NCBI GenBank assembly: GCA_947089905.1
Contig: CAMUMG010000014.1
Span: forward strand, 1 to 51,377
Direction: 5' to 3'
Source of the DNA: an uncultured Lachnospiraceae bacterium
GTDB lineage: Bacteria > Bacillota > Clostridia > Lachnospirales > Lachnospiraceae
Length of the DNA: 51,377 nt
The stretch's first letter is position 1; every line of letters starts with the position of its first letter. Below the pieces are notes generated by a model, which saw only the letters and a list, made by a program, of their open reading frames with translations, was not told the DNA's origin and searched no databases. Below, piece after piece: positions 25,745-34,092 of the stretch. A program made the position numbers and the translations under genes.

Positions 25745-26470
25745 ATGATGTTAAATGTAATGGTATTGGAAGATTGTTTAAAAAGTAGCCAAATACTTAA
25801 ATCAATCATTCACAACATTTCAAATGACATTCATGTCTTTTGTGCATTTACCTTAGAACAGGCAGAAGAATTTTTAAAGAATACTAAATTTGATCTATTT
25901 TTTTTAGATATCCATTTAAAGCCAAATCAAAACCTAAAAGGGGATATTTCTGGATTTTGTTTTGCAAAAAAATTGCGAAAAAGAGAGGAATACGAATTTA
26001 CTCCAATTATATTTGTAACTTCTATTACGGAATTAGAACTACCCTCTTACAGAGAAGCCTCCTGCTATCGATATCTGGTTAAACCATATCGTAGACAGGA
26101 GGTAGAAGAAATTGTAAAAAAGGTATTACGTGCAAAAGAACAGGAAAAGGGACAGCAAATTACAATAAAAAAAGATGGAATTAATTTTCGTATTTATATA
26201 GCAGATATCATTTATATAAAAGCAATTCCAAGAGGAATTGAATTAGTGCTTAAAAATGAAACAATATCTGTAAAATATACCACTTTAAAACAGATATTAC
26301 AAGAACTTCCTAATAAAGAATTTATTCAATGTCATAGAATGTTTGTTATTCATGTTGGATATATTGAATATATTGATTTGGTCAATGGAGTGATAAAATT
26401 AAAAGAGGTAACACAGACAATAGAAATTGGAGTTACCTATAAAAGTAGAATGAGGAGTTTTCTAAGATGA
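25745..26470 (+). CDS. LytTR-family response regulator, AgrA-like
   Basis: This 241-aa protein has an N-terminal receiver with the acidic pair VLED (D10), phosphorylation site FFLDIH (about D57) and late VKP lysine motif. A LytTR DNA-binding domain follows from about residue 135 (ITIKKDGINFRIYIADIIYI, FIQCHRMFVI). LytTR regulators bind direct-repeat sites and often control peptide signalling, toxin or envelope genes. The stop overlaps the histidine kinase start by 4 bp. No AgrB or AgrD-type gene is nearby. Confidence 0.88.
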   Translation: MMLNVMVLEDCLKSSQILKSIIHNISNDIHVFCAFTLEQAEEFLKNTKFDLFFLDIHLKPNQNLKGDISGFCFAKKLRKREEYEFTPIIFVTSITELELPSYREASCYRYLVKPYRRQEVEEIVKKVLRAKEQEKGQQITIKKDGINFRIYIADIIYIKAIPRGIELVLKNETISVKYTTLKQILQELPNKEFIQCHRMFVIHVGYIEYIDLVNGVIKLKEVTQTIEIGVTYKSRMRSFLR

Positions 26471-27228
26471 ATGGTTTTTTGGATTTGAAAACCTGTATTC
26501 TGCTGAGTGTTATTTTTATGGTGATTATCGTTTTAATTTTACTTTGGAAAAGAGATATTGCTATTTATCAAAAGCAGGAAAAAGAACTTCAAATGTATCG
26601 AACCTATGTGAAACCGTTAGAGGGATTGATACAAGAAATTAGAGCAAAGCAACACGAGTTTGATAATCATCTGAATGCAATTTTAAATATGCACATTATG
26701 ATAGAAACGTATGATGAATTAGTAAAAGAACAGTCGAAGTATATTCGACAAATCATACAAGAAAGAGATAATAATTATTTAAGTCTATTAAAGATCAGCG
26801 ACAAGGTTTTAGCGGGATTTCTATATAGTAAGTTAATGGAATTTAAAAATAAGATATCTGTAGTTTTAATTGTAGGAAGTCATGAAATTTTAACCAATGT
26901 GCCAGAACGAGATCTGATTGAAGTGATTGGTTCACTATTTGATAATGCGGTAGAAGCCTGTAATGAACATAAAAGAAAACTTCGTCTGTTTTTAACTTCT
27001 GAAGAAGAACATCTTATCTTTGAAATCAAAAATGAACACGAACCATTATCAATTAGACAACTTTCTAAATTTTTTGAACGTGGATACTCTACAAAACAAA
27101 AAGATGGAAAAAGAGGACTGGGACTTTGGAATGTAAAAAGACTTGTAGAACAGTATAGAGGAGAACTATTTGTAGAAAATGAAGAGATCGAAGGAAAAAA
27201 TTATATTTCTTTTCGAGTGAAACTCTAA
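26467..27228 (+). CDS. GHKL-type sensor histidine kinase with one TM segment
   Basis: This 253-aa protein has one hydrophobic segment near the N-terminus (about residues 8-27), no multi-TM sensor domain, then an H-box (QHEFDNHLNAIL, about residue 66), N-box (LFDNAVEACNE) and G-box (RGLGLWNVKRLVEQY). This is an AgrC/CitA-like GHKL kinase without the usual polytopic input domain. Its input is therefore not an obvious peptide receptor. The co-transcribed stomatin/NfeD pair might provide it, but that is speculation. It phosphorylates the upstream LytTR regulator by context. Confidence 0.85.
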   Translation: MNGFLDLKTCILLSVIFMVIIVLILLWKRDIAIYQKQEKELQMYRTYVKPLEGLIQEIRAKQHEFDNHLNAILNMHIMIETYDELVKEQSKYIRQIIQERDNNYLSLLKISDKVLAGFLYSKLMEFKNKISVVLIVGSHEILTNVPERDLIEVIGSLFDNAVEACNEHKRKLRLFLTSEEEHLIFEIKNEHEPLSIRQLSKFFERGYSTKQKDGKRGLGLWNVKRLVEQYRGELFVENEEIEGKNYISFRVKL

Positions 27229-27237
27229 TATATGATT

Positions 27238-27308
27238 TTGACACCGGAATAAAAAATCCACATACCATAGTAGTAGAACCTAAAATTAAGGTGATGGTAT
27301 GTGGATTT
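27238..27308 (+). promoter_or_regulatory. Consensus -35 and palindrome spanning the start codon of the MntP-like gene
   Basis: TTGACA is at 27238-27243. A 15-bp perfect inverted repeat, AAATCCACATACCAT (27254-27268) and ATGGTATGTGGATTT (27294-27308), includes the start ATG (27299) in its right arm. A weak -10 (TACCAT) would fall in the left arm. In RNA, a 15-bp stem would bury the start codon; in DNA, the repeat could be an operator. No yybP-ykoY-like manganese riboswitch is recognisable. Confidence 0.5.
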
Positions 27309-27856
27309 CTTTGTTGTTGTTAGCATTCACCCTCAGTATAGATGCCCTTGGAATCGGAGCAGCTTATGCCGTTAAAAAGGTTATAATTCCATTTCATGCA
27401 AAAATAATTATTGGTATAATGTCTATTTTTATTATGTGGGGAAGTGCCCTAATTGGTCAAGGGATGAGTGCTGTTCTTCCAAAGTGGTGTACAAATTATC
27501 TTGGACTTTTGATTTTATTTTTAATGGGAGCAATCTTTATTCACAATGGGTTAACAAATGGAGAGGCAAATGATTATGACATAAATGATTCAAAAAAGAT
27601 TGAGAGTGGAGAAAGTATTTTATTAGCGGTTGCTTTGTCTGCAGATTCAATCAGTGTTGGAATGGCAGTTGGAGCATTACAAATGTCATGGTTTTTACTT
27701 GGTATTTTTGTAGGACTATTACAACTATTTTTTTTATGTATTGGGTTGTATATTGTTGGAAAAGGAAAAAAATTTGCTACAATAAATAGTAGAATCAGTG
27801 GTATGATTTCTGGTGCAATGTTAATTTTAATTGGCATTTTAAGAGCATTTTTTTAA
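27299..27856 (+). CDS. MntP/YtaF family (DUF204) membrane protein
   Basis: This 185-aa protein has six hydrophobic segments and two internal repeats, each with the family acidic motif (LSIDALGIG and LSADSISVG). MntP members export Mn2+; the related YtaF is a sporulation membrane protein. The sequence does not let me choose between them. The ribosome site is AAGGTGAT immediately before ATG. The start codon sits in a palindrome, which suggests tight control. A stem-loop follows the stop. Confidence 0.75.
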   Translation: MWISLLLLAFTLSIDALGIGAAYAVKKVIIPFHAKIIIGIMSIFIMWGSALIGQGMSAVLPKWCTNYLGLLILFLMGAIFIHNGLTNGEANDYDINDSKKIESGESILLAVALSADSISVGMAVGALQMSWFLLGIFVGLLQLFFLCIGLYIVGKGKKFATINSRISGMISGAMLILIGILRAFF

Positions 27857-27868
27857 AAATGTTAGAAA

Positions 27869-27927
27869 TTTCGTAGTATTAAAATCTGGAAAATTAGAAA
27901 ACATTCCCAGTGATTAATACTACGAAA
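27869..27927 (+). terminator. Stem-loop after the MntP-like gene
   Basis: TTTCGTAGTATTAA (27869-27882) pairs perfectly with TTAATACTACGAAA (27914-27927) around a 31-nt loop. CTTTTAAAAA follows. It is probably a terminator, although the long loop and short T-run are atypical. Confidence 0.5.
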
Positions 27928-28032
27928 CTTTTAAAAAGATCTAGATTTTTGGAATCTGCTGAGGTATAATAAAAACAATAGTCAATAAAAATATATAGGT
28001 TATATCATATAACACAATAATATACTAAAAAG

Positions 28033-28078
28033 ATGGCTATATGCCAAAAAAATGACTATATGCCAAAAAAATGGCATA
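28033..28078 (+). repeat. Tandem 19-bp repeat and hairpin upstream of nfnA
   Basis: Two 19-bp units (28033-28051 and 28052-28070, ATGRCTATATGCCAAAAAA) are followed by a partial third copy (28071-28078). TATGCCA (28059-28065) also pairs with TGGCATA (28072-28078). This sits 38-83 bp before the nfnA start and may bind a regulator in multiple copies. Confidence 0.5.
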
Positions 28079-28115
28079 GTGTCAAATATAGTTATATGCA
28101 GAAAAGGAGAGTAGT

Positions 28116-28997
28116 ATGTACAAGATTACAAAAAAGGAAATGTTGTCGGATAGCATTATTTTAATGGATGTTATCGCTCCAAGAGTGGCAAAACATTGTT
28201 ATCCGGGACAATTTGTGATTGTAAAAATGGATGAACAGGGGGAGAGAATTCCACTGACCATCTGTGATTATGATAGGGAGAAAGAAACAATAACGATAGT
28301 ATTTCAGATTGTTGGTGCTTCTACAAAGATGATGGCAAAATATGAGGTAGGAGACAGTTTCCGTGATTTTACAGGACCATTAGGATGTAAATCAGAGTTA
28401 ATTGACGAACCAATAGAAGAATTAAAGAAAAAGAAAATTCTTTTTGTAGCAGGTGGTGTTGGAACTGCACCGGTATATCCACAAGTAAAGTGGATGAAAA
28501 GTCAAGGTTGTGAAGTAGATTGTATTATTGGTGCAAGAACAAAGAGTTTAATTATTTTAGAAGAAGAGATGAAAAAAGTCGCTGCAAATACTTATGTTAC
28601 TACAGATGATGGTTCCTATGGTTTTAAAGGCAATGTTAATGATATGATAAAAGAATTAATACATAATCGTGGAAAATCGTATGATCTAGTGATTGCAATT
28701 GGTCCAGTGATTATGATGAAGTTTGTGTGTCTTTTAACAAAAGAATTGGGAATTAAAACTGTTGTTAGTATGAACCCAATTATGGTAGATGGAACAGGAA
28801 TGTGTGGAGCATGTAGATTGACAGTGGGGGGACAGGTAAAATTTGCCTGTGTAGATGGTCCAGAGTTTGATGGTCATTTGGTAGATTTTGATGAATCAAT
28901 GAAACGGCAGCAGATGTATAAGACAGAGGAAGGCAGAGCAATTTTACGTCAGACAGAAGGGACAACCCATCATGGCGGCTGCGGTCTTTGTAGTTAA
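28116..28997 (+). CDS. nfnA: NfnA-type FAD/NAD-binding subunit with 2Fe-2S cluster
   Basis: In this 293-aa protein, an FNR-like FAD domain (PGQFVIVKM, RIPLTICDYD) and an NAD domain (VAGGVGTAPVYPQ) precede a C-terminal Cys cluster (GMCGACRL and FACVDGPEFDGHLVD) that binds 2Fe-2S. With NfnB it forms the electron-bifurcating NADH-dependent ferredoxin:NADP+ oxidoreductase of clostridia. The next gene is that partner, 37 bp away. Sulfide dehydrogenase subunit B is an older annotation for the same family. Confidence 0.85.
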   Translation: MYKITKKEMLSDSIILMDVIAPRVAKHCYPGQFVIVKMDEQGERIPLTICDYDREKETITIVFQIVGASTKMMAKYEVGDSFRDFTGPLGCKSELIDEPIEELKKKKILFVAGGVGTAPVYPQVKWMKSQGCEVDCIIGARTKSLIILEEEMKKVAANTYVTTDDGSYGFKGNVNDMIKELIHNRGKSYDLVIAIGPVIMMKFVCLLTKELGIKTVVSMNPIMVDGTGMCGACRLTVGGQVKFACVDGPEFDGHLVDFDESMKRQQMYKTEEGRAILRQTEGTTHHGGCGLCS

Positions 28998-29034
28998 GTA
29001 AATGGTAAAAGGGTAGATAGAAGGAGGATTAATT

Positions 29035-30423
29035 ATGGGTGATGTATTAAAGAGAATCCCAGTCAGAGAGCAAGATCCGCAAGTTCGTGCAAAAAATTTT
29101 GAAGAGGTCTGTCTTGGATATAATAAAGAAGAGGCAATGGAAGAGGCAACTCGTTGTTTAAAGTGTAAAAATCCACAATGTCAAAAGGGATGTCCAGTAG
29201 GTATTGATATTCCAGGATTTATTAAACAAGTAGAAGAAGGAAATATAGAAGAGGCATATCAAGTTATTAGTAAGTATTCAGCACTTCCAGCTGTCTGTGG
29301 AAGAGTATGTCCACAAGAAACACAGTGCGAGGCAAAATGTATTCGAGGAATAAAAGGAGATCCTGTCTCTATTGGAAAATTGGAGAGATTTGTCGCTGAT
29401 TGGGCGAGAGAACATGAAATTTGTCCAACAGCTCCAACACAGAAAAAAGGAAAAAAGGTTGCAGTGGTAGGTTCTGGACCAGCTGGATTAACCTGTGCGG
29501 GGGATCTTGCAAAAGCCGGATATGATGTTACGATTTTTGAAGTTCTTCATGAACCAGGAGGAGTTTTAGTCTATGGAATTCCAGAGTTTCGTCTTCCAAA
29601 GAAAACAGTAGTAGCAAGTGAAATTGAAAATGTAAAAGCACTTGGTGTAAAAATCGAAACCAATGTTGTGATTGGAAAGTCAATGACAGTAGATGAACTC
29701 TTAACAGAAGAGGGATTTGACGCTGTCTTTATTGGCTCTGGTGCAGGACTTCCAAAATTTATGGGAATTCCAGGAGAAAATGCAAATGGAGTATTTTCTG
29801 CCAACGAGTATTTAACAAGAAGTAATTTAATGAAAGCATTTCGTGAAGAGTATGATACGCCAATTATAGCAGGAAAGAAAGTCGCAGTTGTGGGGGGTGG
29901 AAATGTTGCAATGGACGCGGCAAGAACAGCCCTTCGTTTAGGAGCAGAAGTTCATATTGTTTATCGTAGAAGCGAAGCAGAACTTCCAGCAAGAGTGGAA
30001 GAAGTACATCATGCAAAACAAGAGGGAATTATTTTTAATTTACTGACTAATCCAAAGGAAATTTTAGTAGATGAAAATGATGCAGTTAAGGGAATACGTT
30101 GTGTAAAAATGCAGTTAGGTGAACCAGATGCTTCAGGAAGAAGAAGACCAGTAGAAATTCCGGATTCTGAATTTATTATGGATGTAGATACTGTAATTAT
30201 GTCTCTTGGAACAAGTCCAAATCCATTGATTTCTTCAACAACAAAAGGACTTGAAATCAATGGACACAAGTGTATTATTGCACAGGAAGAAAATGGGCAA
30301 ACAACAAAAGAAGGTGTTTATGCTGGAGGAGATGCAGTAACTGGTGCTGCTACTGTTATTTTGGCTATGGGGGCTGGAAAAGCTGCAGCAAAGGGAATTG
30401 ATGAATATTTATCGAATAAATAA
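29035..30423 (+). CDS. nfnB: NfnB/GltA-type flavoprotein, NADPH-dependent glutamate synthase small-subunit family
   Basis: This 462-aa protein has N-terminal cysteines for two 4Fe-4S clusters (CLKCKNPQCQKGCP and CGRVCPQETQCEAKC), an FAD site (VAVVGSGPAGLTCAGDLA) and an NADPH site (VAVVGGGNVAMDAARTA), ending with the GGDAVTGAATVILAMGAGK motif. Alone it looks like GltA. Beside NfnA, and with no glutamate synthase large subunit, it is best read as NfnB. AAGGAGG precedes the start. It balances ferredoxin, NADH and NADPH pools in fermenting anaerobes. Confidence 0.88.
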   Translation: MGDVLKRIPVREQDPQVRAKNFEEVCLGYNKEEAMEEATRCLKCKNPQCQKGCPVGIDIPGFIKQVEEGNIEEAYQVISKYSALPAVCGRVCPQETQCEAKCIRGIKGDPVSIGKLERFVADWAREHEICPTAPTQKKGKKVAVVGSGPAGLTCAGDLAKAGYDVTIFEVLHEPGGVLVYGIPEFRLPKKTVVASEIENVKALGVKIETNVVIGKSMTVDELLTEEGFDAVFIGSGAGLPKFMGIPGENANGVFSANEYLTRSNLMKAFREEYDTPIIAGKKVAVVGGGNVAMDAARTALRLGAEVHIVYRRSEAELPARVEEVHHAKQEGIIFNLLTNPKEILVDENDAVKGIRCVKMQLGEPDASGRRRPVEIPDSEFIMDVDTVIMSLGTSPNPLISSTTKGLEINGHKCIIAQEENGQTTKEGVYAGGDAVTGAATVILAMGAGKAAAKGIDEYLSNK

Positions 30424-30435
30424 TTAGGAACGGAA

Positions 30436-30508
30436 GAAACTGTTGCTGGGAAAGAAAGTTTCAGGATCAAAAGCAGCGATCCAAAAAAAATTCCCACGAC
30501 AGTTTTTT
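30436..30508 (+). terminator. Nested terminator with a competing stem before the GGDEF-EAL gene
   Basis: AAACTGT (30437-30443) pairs with ACAGTTT (30499-30505), GGGAA (30448-30452) with TTCCC (30491-30495), and GGATC (30464-30468) with GATCC (30478-30482). A run of six T (30503-30508) follows. GAAACT (30436-30441) can instead pair with AGTTTC (30457-30462), which excludes the outer terminator stem. It ends the nfn transcript and could act as an attenuator for the next gene. Confidence 0.65.
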
Positions 30509-30534
30509 CGATCTAAAGAAAGGCATGAATTAAA

Positions 30535-32079
30535 ATGTGGGATGTAAAATTTGTACTGGAAGGAAGTTCTTTTTACTTTGCATTAATCGGAAGTATTATT
30601 GGGTTGATTTGTATTATAGTATTGGGGATTATAATATATCAATATAAAAAACAAATAAAATCAGAAACAGGTGAACGAAAAAGACTGCAAATACAGATAC
30701 AAGAAACAGAGCAGCAAAAAAAGCAATTAGAGGTTGTAAAGGAAGATTCAGAAAAAAGGTATCAAACTTTAAAAGAAACAATAGAACAATTAGAAAAAGC
30801 GGTCTATATGGATTATTTAACAGAATTACCAAACCGAAAAGCTTTGGTAGAAATGCTTGAAAATGTGACACAGACACTACGAAAAGATGAAATCGTTGTT
30901 TTAATGGTGTTAGAGTTAAATGATTTAAAAGTAAATAATATAACAGGAAAAATGTATAACGATCAGCTTTTAATCGATGTTGCGTATCGACTTAGGGATG
31001 CTTTAGGAGAAGATGATTTCTTGGCTAAGATTGGAGAAAATCAATTTGCTGTACTTACTCAAAATATTATTGATATACAAGAGTATGATCAGATGTTAAA
31101 ACGTCTTCAGAAAATATTTTCCTATCCATTTTTATTAAGGACAAGAGAGATATTTTTGTCTATCAGTATGGGGGTTGCTTTAGCACCAAAACAGGGAACA
31201 ACAGCTTCTACATTAATGAAGCATACTGTTATGGCATTAACTGAAGCAAAAGAAAATGGAAAAAATATGTATGTTTATTTTGATGAGTCTATGAACGAAC
31301 AAGATAAAAGAAGATTAGAATTACAAGCGGAACTTCATGCAGCTCTTACAAAAGAAGAATTTATTTTCCAATACCAACCGATTTTTGAACTAAATTCTAT
31401 GAAATTATTAGGATTTGAAGCTTTGATTCGTTGGAACCATCCAGAACGTGGTATACTAAAACCAGAAGAATTTCTTTTAGTTGCGGAAGAAAGTGGCTTA
31501 ATTGTTTCGATTGGAAGACAACTTTTTCAAAAAGTCTGCATAAAAATGAAAGAATGGGATAGAGCAGGTTTTCATGAAATTAAAATGGCAATTAATATTT
31601 CATCTAGAGAATTTAGAGATAGAGATTTTACAACAAAGATTCAGGAAATTTTTACTAACACTGGTGCAAACCCAAAGAATTTTATTTTTGAAATAGAAGA
31701 AACAATAGTAGTATCTTATTTAACAGAAATTATGGAACAGATACAACAATTAAAGCAACTTGGAGTATCATTTGCATTAGATAATTTTGGGGCAGGAAAT
31801 TCTTCTTTTAATGATTTAAAGCAGCTTCCAGTTACAATGCTAAAAATTGCACCAAGTATGATTCAAACGATAGAAACACAGGAAAAAGAACAAATCATTT
31901 TAGAAGCCATATTGTCTTTAGCACAAAAGTTACAACTTACAGTAGTAGCAAAAGGGGTAGAGGAAATTGTACAAGAAGAATTTTTAAAAACTCATTTATG
32001 TAGTGCTGTTCAAGGATATTTATATGAAGTACCTTTAGAAGAACAACAAGCAGAAAATTTATTAATGAAACAGCAATAA
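30535..32079 (+). CDS. Membrane-anchored GGDEF-EAL protein with both domains degenerate
   Basis: This 514-aa protein has an N-terminal TM segment (about 13-36), a coiled coil (about 37-90), then GGDEF (about 91-250) and EAL (about 265-505) domains. The GGDEF motif reads GENQF (167-171), so diguanylate cyclase activity is unlikely. In EAL, E295, N354, E388, K437 and Q493 remain, but the metal pair DD is D416-N417, KID is KIA (A439) and the AEGVE glutamate is lysine (K473). A catalytically inactive c-di-GMP sensor or partner-binding protein is the likely role. It lies behind a possible attenuator after nfnAB. Confidence 0.85.
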   Translation: MWDVKFVLEGSSFYFALIGSIIGLICIIVLGIIIYQYKKQIKSETGERKRLQIQIQETEQQKKQLEVVKEDSEKRYQTLKETIEQLEKAVYMDYLTELPNRKALVEMLENVTQTLRKDEIVVLMVLELNDLKVNNITGKMYNDQLLIDVAYRLRDALGEDDFLAKIGENQFAVLTQNIIDIQEYDQMLKRLQKIFSYPFLLRTREIFLSISMGVALAPKQGTTASTLMKHTVMALTEAKENGKNMYVYFDESMNEQDKRRLELQAELHAALTKEEFIFQYQPIFELNSMKLLGFEALIRWNHPERGILKPEEFLLVAEESGLIVSIGRQLFQKVCIKMKEWDRAGFHEIKMAINISSREFRDRDFTTKIQEIFTNTGANPKNFIFEIEETIVVSYLTEIMEQIQQLKQLGVSFALDNFGAGNSSFNDLKQLPVTMLKIAPSMIQTIETQEKEQIILEAILSLAQKLQLTVVAKGVEEIVQEEFLKTHLCSAVQGYLYEVPLEEQQAENLLMKQQ

Positions 32080-32156
32080 AATAGATAAATTATGAAGGGA
32101 AGTTATTATATAAACTACATTTACAAGTTTGCCCAAAAGTAGATAGGAGGATCAAA

Positions 32157-32972
32157 ATGGGAAAAAGGAAATTAATTATAGCATGTTTAATTATAGAATT
32201 TCTTTTTTACTTTTTGTTTTTATGGCTAGATCTATGCCCTTGGTGGATTTGGAATGATCTTCCGATCAAAAAATCCTTTTTATCAAATAGTTTAAAGTTT
32301 GCTGGAATTGTAGTTTGTTTTCTTATATCATGTTTCATTTATAAAAATTTTGCTATTTCACAAAAAGAGAAAGATACAAAAAAGATATATATAGACTATC
32401 AAAAGGATAGTTTATTACAAGCAGTAGCTCTTGGTTGTACAATTTTGGCAGATATCTGTTTACTACTTACAGAACAATATACACTAGGAATTGGGATCTT
32501 TTTAATAATTCAAACAATTTATCTGTATCGAATTCAAAAAAGTAGAGGTTTATTTTTAAATAAAAAAGTAGGAAAAGCATGTATAAAAAGAATTTTACTC
32601 AGATTCCTGATTGGAATAGGAGTTTTATTAGTTTTAAATAAATATCTCTTGATTGATTTTCAAATCTATTTAGCAGTTATCTATTTTATTAATTTTACAG
32701 ACAATCTTTTTTTATTAATACGTTTTAAAAATAGCTTAAAAAATGGTTTATTTCACTATTCTTTTTTCCTTTGGGGAATGTTGCTTTTTTATTTGTGTGA
32801 TATTCATGTAGGAATTTTTAATCTTTCCTCTGTTTTACAGACAATTCCAAAAACGTTTTCTAAATTTGTTTCATTTGCAGGTGTGGCAATGTGGTTATTT
32901 TATCTACCAGCACAAGTGTTGCTTAGTATGAGTGGTGGAAGTTTTTACTGTGACATTTCTACAAAAAGATAA
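32157..32972 (+). CDS. Polytopic membrane protein, YhhN/lysoplasmalogenase-like
   Basis: This 271-aa protein has about eight hydrophobic segments. The pattern ILADICLLL, GIGIFLIIQT, NLFLLI, FLWGMLLFYLCDIHVGIFN and WLFYLPAQVLLSMS fits the YhhN/TMEM86 family, whose members hydrolyse the vinyl ether bond of lysoplasmalogens. Plasmalogens are common in anaerobic clostridia. Similarity is limited and it could be another membrane protein. An AGGAGG site precedes ATG 32157. Confidence 0.5.
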   Translation: MGKRKLIIACLIIEFLFYFLFLWLDLCPWWIWNDLPIKKSFLSNSLKFAGIVVCFLISCFIYKNFAISQKEKDTKKIYIDYQKDSLLQAVALGCTILADICLLLTEQYTLGIGIFLIIQTIYLYRIQKSRGLFLNKKVGKACIKRILLRFLIGIGVLLVLNKYLLIDFQIYLAVIYFINFTDNLFLLIRFKNSLKNGLFHYSFFLWGMLLFYLCDIHVGIFNLSSVLQTIPKTFSKFVSFAGVAMWLFYLPAQVLLSMSGGSFYCDISTKR

Positions 32973-33156
32973 AAATAATTTTGTGAAAGCTTTTTCTTTG
33001 ATTTATCTTGTTTCTTTTCTTAAATCTTGGTAAAATAAAGAAGAATTAATTCAATTTATCTGAGGAATTCTATAATCTATAGTATAATATCATAATATTT
33101 TTCGATGAATTTCCATGGAAACGAAATAAAAGGTAAGAAAAGGAGCAATAAAAAAG

Positions 33157-34092
33157 ATGAAGGAAAATAATCGAATACCATATACAAAATTTCTTTCTGA
33201 ATTGGTTGAACAGTTACGAAAACAATTAGGCACAGGATATAGGGTGGAGTTACATCAGGTATTAAAAAATAATGGAGTGGTTTTAGATGCTATTTTAATT
33301 ATTCGTCCAAAGGAAACTGCTCTTCTAAATTTTTATATACTTCCATATTATAAAGAGTATCAAAAGCATGGAGATCTAAAAAAGACAGCTGCAGATCTGA
33401 TAAATGATTATCAGCAAAAAGGCATCCAGTATAATGAAATATTGGATTTTGGATTCGAACGAAGAAAGGATATGATTATTTGTCAGGTTATTAATCGAGA
33501 AAAAAATAAAAAATTGTTAGAAACACTACCACATGATCCAATTTTAGATTTGGCAGTTACTTATCACTGTTTGATTCAGGAGGGGGAGGATGGAATTGGG
33601 ACAGTACGTATTACAAAAGAACATCTTGCAATGTGGGAAGTGACTTTAGATGAAATCCGAAAACATGCTATTGAGAATACACCTAAATTATTTCCCGCAG
33701 TTTTGCAGCCACTTACCACTGTTTTAGAAGAATTTTTTGATCTTTCAACTATATTTCAAGAAAAAGAAACATCTACTTTAAATTCTAAAATGTATATTCT
33801 AACCAATCAAAAAGGGATTAATGGAGCTTCTTGTATTTTATATCCTCAACTTCTTGATAATTTTTCCAAAGAGATAAATAATGATTTTTTTATTTTGCCA
33901 TCAAGTATTCATGAAGTAATATTAGTACCAATCATACCAGATAATGATATAAATATATTTAAAATGTCATCTATGGTAAATGAAATTAATCAGACACAAG
34001 TGGCAAAAGAAGAGGTACTTTCCAATCAGGCATACTTATATTCTAAAATAAAGATACAATTACAGCAGTTATTTTACAGTAGAAGAGGTTAG
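33157..34092 (+). CDS. DUF5688-like protein
   Basis: This 311-aa cytoplasmic protein looks like the DUF5688 family, which is abundant in Lachnospiraceae. The typical features are LHQVLKNNGVVLDAILI near residue 32, an N-terminal Y-rich region (NFYILPYYKEYQKHGD), DPILDLAVTYHC in the middle, and a late YILTNQKGINGASCIL followed by FFILPSSIHEVILVP. Function is unknown. The 3' end overlaps a convergent gene by 24 bp. Family members are often scattered in accessory parts of these genomes. Confidence 0.75.
   Translation: MKENNRIPYTKFLSELVEQLRKQLGTGYRVELHQVLKNNGVVLDAILIIRPKETALLNFYILPYYKEYQKHGDLKKTAADLINDYQQKGIQYNEILDFGFERRKDMIICQVINREKNKKLLETLPHDPILDLAVTYHCLIQEGEDGIGTVRITKEHLAMWEVTLDEIRKHAIENTPKLFPAVLQPLTTVLEEFFDLSTIFQEKETSTLNSKMYILTNQKGINGASCILYPQLLDNFSKEINNDFFILPSSIHEVILVPIIPDNDINIFKMSSMVNEINQTQVAKEEVLSNQAYLYSKIKIQLQQLFYSRRG

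Noticed and set aside
27238..27298. yybP-ykoY manganese riboswitch before the MntP-like gene
   Set aside because: The leader is too short and lacks the conserved elements of that riboswitch. Only a simple palindrome is present.
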